Origin: an uncultured Thiotrichales bacterium | Lineage (GTDB): Bacteria; Pseudomonadota; Gammaproteobacteria; CAZUMV01 | Reading direction: 5' to 3' | Assembly: GCA_938042355.1 (NCBI GenBank) | Contig: CALIRD010000114.1 | Location: 1-47,989 of the forward strand | DNA: 47,989 nt | Shown: piece after piece, positions 26,889 to 36,444 of the stretch | How positions within the stretch are numbered: the stretch's first letter is position 1 | How the letters are laid out: every line of letters starts with the position of its first letter | Notes under the pieces: model-generated | Told to the model about the DNA's origin: nothing | Database searches by the model: none | What the model saw: the letters and a program-made list of their open reading frames with translations, nothing else | Translations under genes and position numbers: made by a program

Positions 26889-28583
26889 TTGATGAACAAC
26901 ACTGCCCTGATTCACTCTATCCGTAACGCGGTGATCGGTGAACGCTCCATTCTCAACACGACCTTTGGATCCAAGCCATTAGTTTATGCCGACTACACAG
27001 CATCCGGTAGAAGTCTGAGTTTTATCGAACAATACATACAAAATAAAGTTTTACCTTATTACGCTAACACCCATACCGAAACCTCTTACACTGGTGCACA
27101 AAGTACGGCACTCCGCGAACAAGCCCGTGAGATCATTCGACAGGCTATTAACGCACGTGCAGAGGATCAAATTATTTTTTGCGGTGCGGGTGCCACGGCC
27201 GCCGTCAATAAGTTAATTGATATTCTCAATATCAAATTACCAGCTGATCTGGATAGACAATACAAGCTCAAACAATCAATACCTGAAGAACAAAGACCCG
27301 TTATCTTCATCGGTCCTTATGAGCACCATAGCAACGAGTTACCCTGGCGTGAAACCATTGCAGATGTAGTGAGAATCCCGCTAAACTCTAGCGGCAAAAT
27401 CGATCAGAAAATACTGACAACAAAACTTCAACAGTACCACTCCAGACCCCTAAAAATCGGTAGCTTTTCTGCCGCATCAAATGTCACCGGGATAAAAAGT
27501 GAGGTTGATACTATCTCGGCACTGTTGCATGCGTACGACGCGTACAGCTTTTGGGACTATGCAGCAGCAGCCCCGTATATCGCTCTTGATATGAACCCTG
27601 ACATGCAGCATGAAAGTTTCAAGGATGCTGCTTTTATCTCTCCCCACAAGTTTGTGGGCGGGCCAGGTACACCCGGTATACTGGTTGTCAAACAATCACT
27701 TTTAAAAAACAGTGTACCTGCCGTTCCTGGTGGCGGCACGGTTCGTTATGTGACACCGGATGATCATCAGTATCTTGATGATGCAGAACGACGCGAAGAA
27801 GGTGGCACGCCGGGTATTGTTGAATCTGTCCGGGCCGGCCTCGTGTTCAAGCTACAACAGGAAGTCGGTCTGGATAAGATTGAAGAACTGGAGCATTCGT
27901 TTACCCAACGAGCTTTGAATCGACTCAAAACAATCGACAACCTTGAAATCCTCGGCAATCAGGAATGTGATCGTCTGGCAATTTTTTCTTTACGTTTCAA
28001 GCATGCTGATAAAGATCTACACTACGGTTTTGTTGTTGCTTTGTTAAATGATTTATTTGGTATACAAGCACGAGGCGGCTGTTCTTGTGCCGGCCCATAT
28101 GGTCACGAATTGCTGGGGATGGATATTGCACACAGTAAGGCACTGGAAGCCGAACTAGGCAATGGCTTGATGATTATGAGGCCGGGTTGGGTTCGACTTA
28201 ATTTCAATTACTTTATCGATGAAGAGACCTTTTCCTACCTACTCGATGCGCTGGAACTCATTGCTATGCACGGATGGCGTTTGCTGCCGTACTATAAATT
28301 CAATACCGATAGTGGTAATTGGTGTTTCCAAAATAGAAAACCCGAAATGGCTACCGATATAAAGGAAGTGCGTATAGAAGAACTAAATATGAATAATTCC
28401 GCAGCTGGAATTTACAGCGAGCCTTTACATAAAATGCTCCAACTGGCAGAAAAAGAACTGACTTATCAGCGACAGGAAGAGCAAAGATTCACTGTAGACT
28501 TGCCTGCCAGCGCAGAGAAGCTCAGATGGTTTGTTCTACCACAAGAGATTGAAGTGCACATTGATAGCCGCCAGAGCGCATAA
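26889..28583 (+). CDS. Class V aminotransferase/cysteine desulfurase-like PLP enzyme
   Basis: PLP-Lys region FISPHKFVGGPGTPGILVVK; IFIGPYEHHSNELPWRE; RGGCSCAGPYGH. Confidence 0.88.
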   Translation: MMNNTALIHSIRNAVIGERSILNTTFGSKPLVYADYTASGRSLSFIEQYIQNKVLPYYANTHTETSYTGAQSTALREQAREIIRQAINARAEDQIIFCGAGATAAVNKLIDILNIKLPADLDRQYKLKQSIPEEQRPVIFIGPYEHHSNELPWRETIADVVRIPLNSSGKIDQKILTTKLQQYHSRPLKIGSFSAASNVTGIKSEVDTISALLHAYDAYSFWDYAAAAPYIALDMNPDMQHESFKDAAFISPHKFVGGPGTPGILVVKQSLLKNSVPAVPGGGTVRYVTPDDHQYLDDAERREEGGTPGIVESVRAGLVFKLQQEVGLDKIEELEHSFTQRALNRLKTIDNLEILGNQECDRLAIFSLRFKHADKDLHYGFVVALLNDLFGIQARGGCSCAGPYGHELLGMDIAHSKALEAELGNGLMIMRPGWVRLNFNYFIDEETFSYLLDALELIAMHGWRLLPYYKFNTDSGNWCFQNRKPEMATDIKEVRIEELNMNNSAAGIYSEPLHKMLQLAEKELTYQRQEEQRFTVDLPASAEKLRWFVLPQEIEVHIDSRQSA

Positions 28584-28595
28584 TTTTCCAAGTCG

Positions 28596-28613
28596 GTGAG
28601 AACGGATTCTCAC
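28596..28613. terminator. Perfect hairpin at convergent gene ends
   Basis: GTGAGAA-CGGA-TTCTCAC, 7-bp stem and 4-nt loop, overlapping ligB-like stop; no clear T-tract on either strand. Confidence 0.35.
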
Positions 28614-29428
28614 AAGTTAAAACGCGCGCAGGTGCAACCGACTGCAAAAATCGGTATCGGTGCAAAAAAATGTACATCAGCGGTAGCGCCTTTTGCTGCA
28701 GCGGCTGCAGCAATAAAGGTGCGAATCTCAAACCCGCCCTGCCCGGCATCGTTGTACGTTTCTACATCGTCATAGGCCAGCATTGCGTCCTTGTCATTGC
28801 GCTTGAATTTCTCAAGGAATTCACGATCCCAAGCCTCGTTAATTTTTCCTGAATCGGGTGTGGCTGGCCAATGTGAAATTCCGCCAGTACCCACTAAAGC
28901 CACTTTTTCGGGCACCGCATCGCAAGCGCGTCTCAAGGCTTCACCAAATTCCCAGGCGCGATGCAGCGGTGTAAGTGGTGGACCCTGACAGTTTATATTT
29001 ACGGGAATGATGGGCAAATCATATTCCGGGGTCAAAAAATGTAACGGTACCATAATGCCGTGATCAAACTTCCACTCCTCAGCGAATGCGGTGTCTACTG
29101 TCTGCATCACTTCCGAGATGATGCGCATCGACAGATCAGGCGTACCGGGCACTTTGTGCGGCTGTATCTTGAGCCATTCCGGATCTTCAATCGGCCCCTG
29201 ATATTCTTCACCCATGCCAATACAAAAGGCCGGCATATTATTCATGAAAAAATTGGCAAAATGTTCCGCACCCACGACGATCAAGGCCTCGGCACCCGAG
29301 TTTTTTATATCCTCAGACATTATTTGGAGATTGGCGTAAAACTCATCTCTGACGACTGGGTCGGCACGCTCGGCACGAGCAGTTATTCCAGGCGCATGAC
29401 TACAAACTCCAGCATAAACTAACGGCAT
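28610..29428 (-). CDS. LigB-type (class III) extradiol dioxygenase, catalytic subunit
   Basis: VCSHAPGI and GAEHFANFF candidate metal His, AGQGGFEIRT near C-terminus; GTGGISHWPA. Confidence 0.85.
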   Translation of the reverse strand: MPLVYAGVCSHAPGITARAERADPVVRDEFYANLQIMSEDIKNSGAEALIVVGAEHFANFFMNNMPAFCIGMGEEYQGPIEDPEWLKIQPHKVPGTPDLSMRIISEVMQTVDTAFAEEWKFDHGIMVPLHFLTPEYDLPIIPVNINCQGPPLTPLHRAWEFGEALRRACDAVPEKVALVGTGGISHWPATPDSGKINEAWDREFLEKFKRNDKDAMLAYDDVETYNDAGQGGFEIRTFIAAAAAAKGATADVHFFAPIPIFAVGCTCARFNL

Positions 29429-29775
29429 TAGTCCGACTCCTGCTTTACTTCGGATGCTTTGGTAAAGTTATCACCACCGCCGGTCATTGCGTATACACCG
29501 GCACGCACGGGCCCATGCGCGGTAACGCCATCACGCATTGATTGCAGATAGTCGTCCCATTCAATTTTATGAAAGGCAGCAAAGTGCATCAGTATTTGAC
29601 CGTTCACACCCAACACATACAACAAACCTATATCAGGCTTTATTAATGCCAGACGCTCTTCTTCGCTGAGAGAGTATTTTTCCAGCAAGCTATCAACATC
29701 CTCCAGATACTGTTGCTGTACGGCGGGATCGCGGTTTAATTCGTACAATACTTTTTGCAAATAATACAAACTCAT
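29428..29775 (-). CDS. LigA-type small subunit of protocatechuate 4,5-dioxygenase-like enzyme
   Basis: MSLYYLQKVLYELNRDPAVQQQYLEDVDSLLEKYSLSEEERLALIKPDIGLLYVLGVNGQILMHFAAF; start at 29775; stop overlaps ligB-like start (TAATG). Confidence 0.8.
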   Translation of the reverse strand: MSLYYLQKVLYELNRDPAVQQQYLEDVDSLLEKYSLSEEERLALIKPDIGLLYVLGVNGQILMHFAAFHKIEWDDYLQSMRDGVTAHGPVRAGVYAMTGGGDNFTKASEVKQESD

Positions 29776-29776
29776 A

Positions 29777-30574
29777 TCAGTATCCTGCCGACTTTTCGCT
29801 ATCCACATAACTAATAAAGTCCGCTGCCAGTTGTTTCGTGGCATTGGCTAGCAAAGCGGCATCGACGCCCACTCCAATAAAACTGGCATTCGCAGCCACA
29901 TAGGTTTCCACCAACTCTTTCGTCACCGCTAAAACACCAGCATGCTTACCTGCGCTAATGATTGTCGAAAAAGCACTTTCAATCGCACTAATCACCTCAG
30001 GGTGGCCAGGGTTACCAATGTAGCCCATCGAGGCCGACAAATCTGAAGGGCCAATGAAAACCGCATCAATGCCTTTAACGGCCACAATTTCATCAATATT
30101 TTTCAAGCCTTCAACAGATTCTATTTGCACAATCAAACAAATCTCTTCGTTTGCGTGTTGCAAATAATCCGGTGTACGGTTCCAGTTCGCTGCTCTGGCC
30201 ATTGAGGTGCCCAGACCACGAATACCCAATGGCGGATAATACGCCGCCCGCACCAATTGCTCGGCCTGTTCGGCTGAATCTACCATTGGAATTAATAATG
30301 TCTGCACACCAATATCAAGATATTGTTTGATCAATGCGGTTTGACCTTCAACAGGGCGAACAATGGTAGCAACTGGATACGGCGCAATGGCTTGTAAATG
30401 ATGTAACACAGAATTCAGATCGAACGGTCCGTGCTCAGCATCAATCAAGACCCAGTCAAACCCTGCTCCAGCTCCAATCTCGGCCACAGTGGTATCAGGT
30501 ATGCCCATCCATAAGCCAAACATCGGTTTTTCAGCGGATAAGGAGTGTTTAAAACTATTTTTCTTAATCGACAT
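29777..30574 (-). CDS. hpaI: HpcH/HpaI-family aldolase
   Basis: FGLWMGIPDTTVAEIGAGAGFDWVLIDAEHGPFDL; VQIESVEGLKNIDEI. Confidence 0.88.
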   Translation of the reverse strand: MSIKKNSFKHSLSAEKPMFGLWMGIPDTTVAEIGAGAGFDWVLIDAEHGPFDLNSVLHHLQAIAPYPVATIVRPVEGQTALIKQYLDIGVQTLLIPMVDSAEQAEQLVRAAYYPPLGIRGLGTSMARAANWNRTPDYLQHANEEICLIVQIESVEGLKNIDEIVAVKGIDAVFIGPSDLSASMGYIGNPGHPEVISAIESAFSTIISAGKHAGVLAVTKELVETYVAANASFIGVGVDAALLANATKQLAADFISYVDSEKSAGY

Positions 30575-30583
30575 GACCCGAAC

Positions 30584-31387
30584 TCATATGAAATTGACAG
30601 AAATGTCGCCTAACGGCCCATATTCAGCGGTAATCTTATCACCTGCCTTGACCTTCACCGGTGCTGTAAACGAACCCGATAATAAAATTTGTCCTGGCTC
30701 CAGTGCAATATCATGCTTGGCAAAGCGTTTTGCAATCCAGCAAATACCATTCGCCGGATGATCCAGTACCGCTGCAGCCAGACCAGTTTGTTCAACCACA
30801 CCATTTTGTTTGACGATAGCGCCACACCAGCGCAAATCCAGTTCCGTTGCTGACACTTGATGGCCGCCCATAATTATACCGGCGTTAGCCGCGTTATCAG
30901 AGATCGTGTCGCAAACAGTTCTAGTATAGCCTGTCTCCGGATGAATACGGAAACTGCGCGCCGCAATCAACTCAAAGGCAGGCACAACATAATCGGTTGC
31001 GGCAATGACTTCTTCCCGGGTAACATTTTCACCAAACAATCGATCTTTAAGCACGAATGCCAGTTCTACTTCTATCTGCGGATCGGTAAAGTCTGCGGCA
31101 AGAATCTCACTACCATTTTCAAACACCATGTCGTCAAGCAACACGCCGTAATCCGGAGTTTCGATTTTCATGACTCGCTGCATCGCGCGCGAGGTTAAAC
31201 CGATCTTATAGCCAACCACTTTTCGACCATCATCGATTTTTTGATCCACCCAATTCGATTGTATGGCATAGGCATCCTCCATATTCATTTGCGGATGCGT
31301 CAAAGTCACCGGATCTATCTGGATACGGTCTTGCTCAGCCTGATAGAGGTCGGCGGCTGCTTTTTGTATTTCGCTTTCAGTCAGCAC
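30584..31387 (-). CDS. hpaH: 2-oxo-hept-4-ene-1,7-dioate hydratase
   Basis: DAYAIQSNWVDQKIDDGRKVVGYKIGLTSRAMQ; probable GTG start at 31387 slightly overlapping hpaF. Confidence 0.87.
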   Translation of the reverse strand: MLTESEIQKAAADLYQAEQDRIQIDPVTLTHPQMNMEDAYAIQSNWVDQKIDDGRKVVGYKIGLTSRAMQRVMKIETPDYGVLLDDMVFENGSEILAADFTDPQIEVELAFVLKDRLFGENVTREEVIAATDYVVPAFELIAARSFRIHPETGYTRTVCDTISDNAANAGIIMGGHQVSATELDLRWCGAIVKQNGVVEQTGLAAAVLDHPANGICWIAKRFAKHDIALEPGQILLSGSFTAPVKVKAGDKITAEYGPLGDISVNFI

Positions 31388-31766
31388 TGATATAGTCCGC
31401 GATATTGTTTTTGTTGAACTTGGTGACAGGCTCAAGCTCTTTCATCTCAAACGACAAAGCCATGCCATGCGAAGCGAAATGATCTTCAAAATGCTTGCTA
31501 TACACTGCGAACAACACGTCAGCGGCGCTCTTACGCTCTTCCAGAGAACGACCGACTCCCAACTTGATCTCTAAATGTGCAAAGGTATGCTCGGGATTCC
31601 CGTCAGCCATGCGGTATTGATGACAGACATAGGCGCGACCTCGGAGGCCTTTTCTTGGAAATAAACCGGTAGATTCTGCAGCATCGTGTAAATCGGCAAA
31701 CAATTGCTGAATTGACTCATCAGTCTCACCCAGGTTATCCGAGTACTCCAATATAAAATGTGCCAT
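31377..31766 (-). CDS. hpaF: 5-carboxymethyl-2-hydroxymuconate delta-isomerase
   Basis: MAHFILEYSDNL (Pro after Met removal is not present), short CHMI-like length, position between hpaE and hpaH. Confidence 0.82.
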   Translation of the reverse strand: MAHFILEYSDNLGETDESIQQLFADLHDAAESTGLFPRKGLRGRAYVCHQYRMADGNPEHTFAHLEIKLGVGRSLEERKSAADVLFAVYSKHFEDHFASHGMALSFEMKELEPVTKFNKNNIADYISAD

Positions 31767-31772
31767 CTTGTC

Positions 31773-33299
31773 TTATCCTTGATTAACGCCCAGCTTGGGA
31801 ATTCTATGAGTACCGTGGGCAATACACACGTTTTTGGTTTCCATATAAAAATCAAAACTGTAATCACCACCATCTCGACCAATGCCGGATGATTTCACAC
31901 CACCAAATGGTGAAGGTAGATTACGGTTGTTTTCTGAATTCACCCATACCATACCAACTTCCAAGCCATGCGCCATACGCAGACCTCGACTTGAATCGTT
32001 AGTCCACACGTATCCTGCCAATCCATACTGACTGTCGTTGGCGATCGCCAGCGCCTGCTCTTCAGTTTCAAACTCCAGAGCCGTTAATACTGGCCCGAAA
32101 ATTTCTTCCTGCGCAATACGCATATCATTTTTAGCACCACTAAAAAGCGTTGGTGCTACATAATTACCGGCACCCAAATCTGAAAGTCTGATTCCACCGG
32201 CAGCCACTTGTGCACCATCCTCTTTAGCGATATCGAAATAGCCCATCACCTTTTCCAAATGCCCGCTGTGTACTAACGGACCGATCTCGGTTGCAGGATC
32301 CAGAGGATGACCTACAGTGATGTTTGCGATGCGCTCTTTGAGCGCCTCCATGAATCTATCTTTGATACCAGATTGAATAATTAACCGGCTTGAAGATGTG
32401 CAACGCTGACCATTCAGACTGAAGATCATAAATACGACAGCATCCAGTGCGCGTTCAAAGTCGGCATCGTCAAAGACCACCACCGGATTTTTACCGCCCA
32501 GCTCCAGATGGATGCGTTTCAATGTGTCCGCGCCTTGTCTCATAATATGACGACCAGTCGTCGTATCGCCTACCAAGGCGACCGCTTTGATAGCGGGGTG
32601 CTCGGACACGTGTTTACCGGCTGTCTCACCAAAACCATTTACCATATTCCACACTCCATCAGGCAGTCCGGCTTCTTTGGAGATACCTGCCAATATGTGC
32701 GCGCTTAATGGCGATAACTCGGCTGGCTTATGCACCACGGTACAACCAGCAGCCAGTGCTGGTGCAATTTTCCAGGTCGACAACATAAACGGTGTATTCC
32801 AGGGAGTAATGATGCCAACCGGGCCGATGGGTGATCGCACCGTGAAGTTAGTGTGCTCATCCTGATGCGATGACAAACCATCTGCCGCTTCAACCGCTTT
32901 GTCAGCAAAAAAATGGAAGTTGGCAGCACCCCGTATCGCTGCTTTTTGCATAAATTTGATCGGCTGACCACAATCGACAGATTCCACCAGAGCAATTTCC
33001 TCAGCGCGTTCAACAATCTTGTCACCGAGACTATGTAACAGTTCCTGCCTATCCTTACCCTGCAACTCTTTCCATGCCACAAAAGCGGCCGCGGCCGCCT
33101 CGCAAGCCTGATCGACATCGGCAGTCGTACCAGCCACCACTTTTCCTAATCCACTGTTGTCCACCGGCGTAAAGTTGTCAAAAGTTTCGGCTCCCTCTGG
33201 CACGACATAATTGCCATTAATGAAATGTCCCGTGAGATTATCAGCGTAGTTTGCCAGATAACCTTTGGCGGCAGCCAGATTGTGATCAAGTGTTTTCAT
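31773..33299 (-). CDS. hpaE: 5-carboxymethyl-2-hydroxymuconate semialdehyde dehydrogenase (aldehyde dehydrogenase family)
   Basis: HLELGGKNPVVVFDDADFERALDAVVFMIFSLNGQRCTSSSRLIIQ; PSPFGGVKSSGIGRDGG; operon context. Confidence 0.85.
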   Translation of the reverse strand: MKTLDHNLAAAKGYLANYADNLTGHFINGNYVVPEGAETFDNFTPVDNSGLGKVVAGTTADVDQACEAAAAAFVAWKELQGKDRQELLHSLGDKIVERAEEIALVESVDCGQPIKFMQKAAIRGAANFHFFADKAVEAADGLSSHQDEHTNFTVRSPIGPVGIITPWNTPFMLSTWKIAPALAAGCTVVHKPAELSPLSAHILAGISKEAGLPDGVWNMVNGFGETAGKHVSEHPAIKAVALVGDTTTGRHIMRQGADTLKRIHLELGGKNPVVVFDDADFERALDAVVFMIFSLNGQRCTSSSRLIIQSGIKDRFMEALKERIANITVGHPLDPATEIGPLVHSGHLEKVMGYFDIAKEDGAQVAAGGIRLSDLGAGNYVAPTLFSGAKNDMRIAQEEIFGPVLTALEFETEEQALAIANDSQYGLAGYVWTNDSSRGLRMAHGLEVGMVWVNSENNRNLPSPFGGVKSSGIGRDGGDYSFDFYMETKNVCIAHGTHRIPKLGVNQG

Positions 33300-33350
33300 A
33301 GCGTTTCCTCTACTTTAAGCCTGTTTCTGCATGGTTATCGCACTATTTTA

Positions 33351-33383
33351 TTAACACGTTAACTATTATTGTTAACATGTTAA
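33351..33383. promoter_or_regulatory. Tandem palindromic operator candidate in hpaE/FAH divergent promoter
   Basis: TTAACACGTTAA (33351-33362, near-palindrome) and TTAACATGTTAA (33372-33383, perfect), 21 bp start-to-start. Confidence 0.65.
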
Positions 33384-33466
33384 GTGGTTTGCTATACAAT
33401 TGCAACTCGACCAGCCTCAAGAATATGGTTTCTCAGGCTACTACATAATGACAACAGGGGTGGTGT

Positions 33467-34330
33467 ATGAGATTTATTACCTATAGCTTTGCAGACAAAA
33501 TTTCCTGGGGCGCGTTAGATAAAGACGATCGGGTTATTGATCTGGGCGCTGCACTTGGTGGCGACTTGCAATCCACCATCACGAATAATCAATTAGCGCA
33601 TGCCAGAGAAGTCGCCAGTGAAACAAGCGGCAGCATCAAGCTGGAAGACGTAACACTGATGGCTCCTATCTCCAATCCGGGCAAAGTTGCCTGCATCGGC
33701 GTTAACTATGCCAATCGCAATGCTGAATATAAAGATGGCTCCGAGGCACCAAAATTTCCCAGTCTGTTTATGCGCGTTCCCGAGTCTTTGACAGCGCATG
33801 GGCAACCACTGTGGCGTCCACCGGAATCCGAGCAACTCGATTACGAAGGCGAAATTGTTCTGATTATTGGCAAAGCAGGCCGACGAATCACCGAGGAAAA
33901 TGCCTATGACCACATTGCCGGACTTACCATCATGAACGAAGGTACACTGCGTGACTGGGTGCGACATGCCAAGTTCAATGTTACCCAAGGCAAAAACTTC
34001 TGTAACTCCGGGGCGATAGGTCCCTGGATGGTTTCTGCTGATGAGTTCAGCGCTGCCGACTATGAGGATATGCAAGTCACCACAACGGTTAACGGTGAAG
34101 TGCGTCAAGACGATACTACGGCCAACATGATGTTTCCGATCAAATACATTATTAGTTATATTTCTCAATTCTTTCATCTACAACCCGGCGATGTGATAGC
34201 GACGGGCACACCTAATGGGGCCGGCGCACGCTTTGACCCCCCAAAGTATCTGGTGCCCGGAGATGTCATTGAAGTCACAGTAAATGGCGTTGGCACGCTC
34301 AGCAATGGCGTGATTGATGAGCCTCTCTAA
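33467..34330 (+). CDS. Fumarylacetoacetate hydrolase-family protein (HpaG-like, single FAH domain)
   Basis: KVACIGVNYANRNAEYKDG...DYEGEIVLIIGKAGRRI...GDVIATGTPNGAG. Confidence 0.87.
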   Translation: MRFITYSFADKISWGALDKDDRVIDLGAALGGDLQSTITNNQLAHAREVASETSGSIKLEDVTLMAPISNPGKVACIGVNYANRNAEYKDGSEAPKFPSLFMRVPESLTAHGQPLWRPPESEQLDYEGEIVLIIGKAGRRITEENAYDHIAGLTIMNEGTLRDWVRHAKFNVTQGKNFCNSGAIGPWMVSADEFSAADYEDMQVTTTVNGEVRQDDTTANMMFPIKYIISYISQFFHLQPGDVIATGTPNGAGARFDPPKYLVPGDVIEVTVNGVGTLSNGVIDEPL

Positions 34331-34811
34331 AAAAGACCCTGATAATAACGACGAGCAGTCAAAAAAATCCAGGCTGCTTAGTTTTGACCGGTCATTACCG
34401 ATGACCTTGTTGCGCGCACGCGAAGTTGTAATGGCTGAGTTCATTCCAGCACTCCAGCAACATGGCTTGTCACCACAACAGTGGCGTACCTTGAGAGTAT
34501 TGGAACAAGAAGACGGCTTGGATATGTCAGAAGTGGCTAAAAGGTGTCACCTGTTACTGCCGAGCATGTCTCGCATTATCCAGAATCTGGAATCACGAGA
34601 GTTGATATCTCGCCAAAGTGTAGCGGATGATCAACGCAAAAACGCCCTGTTCATCACCCAACAAGGACTGGCCCTGTTCGCAGTAATTGCACCTAAATCT
34701 GCCGAACGTTATGAAATCATCACCCGTCAGTTCGGGGAAGACAAGTTGGAGCAACTCTACCAGCTACTCGAGAATTTAATCACAACGCTGGAAGATCAAG
34801 AATCACCCTGA
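34317..34811 (+). CDS. hpaR: MarR-family regulator, HpaR-like
   Basis: SLPMTLLRAREVVMAEFIPALQQHGLSPQQWRTLRVLEQEDGLDMSEVAKRCHLLLPSMSRIIQNLESRELI; overlaps FAH gene end. Confidence 0.82.
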   Translation: MSLSKKDPDNNDEQSKKSRLLSFDRSLPMTLLRAREVVMAEFIPALQQHGLSPQQWRTLRVLEQEDGLDMSEVAKRCHLLLPSMSRIIQNLESRELISRQSVADDQRKNALFITQQGLALFAVIAPKSAERYEIITRQFGEDKLEQLYQLLENLITTLEDQESP

Positions 34812-34815
34812 ATAA

Positions 34816-35907
34816 CTAAATTATTGCATTGCGAATCTTGATCTCTTTACGAGGATATTTTTCTCGCTCTTCTTTGATCATACGATCCCAGACTTTTCTA
34901 AAATGCATGAACGGTCTATCTGCAGTTAACATACGCGGCTGGAATGGCTCACTATTTTCCAGTAACACCTGTTGCTGCTCGATCAAGACCTTATCTTCCA
35001 TAAACCCGGCTAACAAACTGTCCCGCAGGGAAATTGTGGTAGCCTCATTATCAAGATCATAATTTCTCATATAGCACCACCAAAAGTGTGTGGTGCTCCG
35101 TGTTTCCGGGGTCATGAACTGACAGTTTCGGTATTCTCTGACTTTATCGGTATCACCGCTGTCAGGATCCCAACCAACCGGTGCGAAGGTAGTCTCCATA
35201 AAAAATACGCCGGGCGTATAAATCGTCACCACATTACGGCGATCAACCTTAGCCTCACCCTCTGGACTTACTACAGAATGGTATGGAGGTGGTGCCGAGT
35301 TCTTATGCCAACGCGTCCATTGAAATCCATTATAATACTTTTCGATGTCCTGATGCGTCGATTGATAGGCGTACTCTTCAGAACCACCCAATGTATTTGG
35401 GTGCACAAACGCCAAATGCGAAAAGTCCGCCAGATTATCAATGATCATCATCCAGTTAGCGTCATAGTGAATTTGTTGTTCAAGACCGACATAGGCCGGA
35501 TCAGACAGAGGAGCATAGTCGTGAATGTCATCCGGGTTTGCTAATTCGGAGTCGCCCATCCAGATCCACAACATGCCACTCTTCTCAACCAGTGGATAGC
35601 TCGGCACTACAAAATTCTCTCCAATTAAATCCTGACCGGGTATTTCGATACATTTGCCTTCTGAGTCATACTTCATGCCGTGATACATACAGCGGATACA
35701 ATCACCTTCGATACGCCCTAATGACAAGGGCGCAGCACGATGACAACAACGGTTGTCCATGGCAACGTAGTTACCGCTTTCACCTCGATACATGACTACC
35801 GGCTTTTCCAGAAAGGTACGCGCCAGTGGCTTACCGTCTTCAATCTCGGATGCCCAGCCAGCGTTGTACCAACAGTTATAAACAAACAACTCTTCAGGTG
35901 TTTTCAT
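34816..35907 (-). CDS. Rieske [2Fe-2S] aromatic oxygenase, VanA/O-demethylase-like
   Basis: Rieske CCHRAAPLSLGRIEGDCIRCMYH (CxH-x16-CxxH); mononuclear iron region NLADFSHLAFVHPNTLG. Confidence 0.9.
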   Translation of the reverse strand: MKTPEELFVYNCWYNAGWASEIEDGKPLARTFLEKPVVMYRGESGNYVAMDNRCCHRAAPLSLGRIEGDCIRCMYHGMKYDSEGKCIEIPGQDLIGENFVVPSYPLVEKSGMLWIWMGDSELANPDDIHDYAPLSDPAYVGLEQQIHYDANWMMIIDNLADFSHLAFVHPNTLGGSEEYAYQSTHQDIEKYYNGFQWTRWHKNSAPPPYHSVVSPEGEAKVDRRNVVTIYTPGVFFMETTFAPVGWDPDSGDTDKVREYRNCQFMTPETRSTTHFWWCYMRNYDLDNEATTISLRDSLLAGFMEDKVLIEQQQVLLENSEPFQPRMLTADRPFMHFRKVWDRMIKEEREKYPRKEIKIRNAII

Positions 35908-35917
35908 ACGCTCACTC

Positions 35918-36379
35918 CTATTTTTTCATGGCTATTTTCTGCGTAGCCTGTGCTTCTGTGTTATCAATTATTTGTTGCAAGGTATTCATCATGATCTGCC
36001 AGTCGTAAGGTTTTATGCCCGATGCAATACGTGCATAACACTCATCCACCAACGGTTGGATTTTTTCCTCGAGACGGCGTCCTTTTGCAGTGGTACTAAT
36101 GCGTACGCTGCGCCTGTCTGAGGTGGATCGAATACGTTTCAGCAATCCCTTGTCTTCCATTCTATCAATGATGCCAACCAGACTGGGTTTGGGTAACAAG
36201 GTTTGCTTCGATATATCGCTGAGCTTGATGCCATTCTCATGCCACAACACGCGCAAGATACGCCACTGTTGTTCAGTAAGATCAAACGCTTTGAATACTG
36301 TCCGGAATTCTGGCAGCACGCTATCCAGCGTGCGGTTCATCATCATCGGCAAAGAGTGGGAGAAGTCCTGCATAAACAC
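35918..36379 (-). CDS. MarR-family regulator
   Basis: FDLTEQQWRILRVLWHENGIKLSDISKQTLLPKPSLVGIIDRMEDKGLLKRIRSTSDRRSVRI; 10 nt before Rieske gene. Confidence 0.9.
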   Translation of the reverse strand: MFMQDFSHSLPMMMNRTLDSVLPEFRTVFKAFDLTEQQWRILRVLWHENGIKLSDISKQTLLPKPSLVGIIDRMEDKGLLKRIRSTSDRRSVRISTTAKGRRLEEKIQPLVDECYARIASGIKPYDWQIMMNTLQQIIDNTEAQATQKIAMKK

Positions 36380-36385
36380 CGTAAT

Positions 36386-36416
36386 ATTAACTTATTAATA
36401 GTTAATATATTAACTA
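36386..36416. promoter_or_regulatory. MarR operator candidate
   Basis: 18-bp perfect palindrome TAGTTAATATATTAACTA (36399-36416) plus further ATTAACT half-site (36386-36392), immediately upstream of MarR start. Confidence 0.65.
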
Positions 36417-36444
36417 ATTATTGAGTTGTCAAGAATCAGAGCCA

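Noticed and set aside
29776-29844. N-terminal extension of the LigA-like ORF (MPRNNWQRTLLVMWIAKSRQD)
   Set aside because: Overlaps the end of hpaI; the ATG at 29775 gives a family-typical start
33593-34177. 194-aa antisense ORF inside the FAH gene
   Set aside because: Complete overlap with a convincing FAH-family protein; no recognisable motifs
35086-35544. 152-aa antisense ORF inside the Rieske oxygenase gene
   Set aside because: Shadow ORF of a gene with intact Rieske and iron-site motifs
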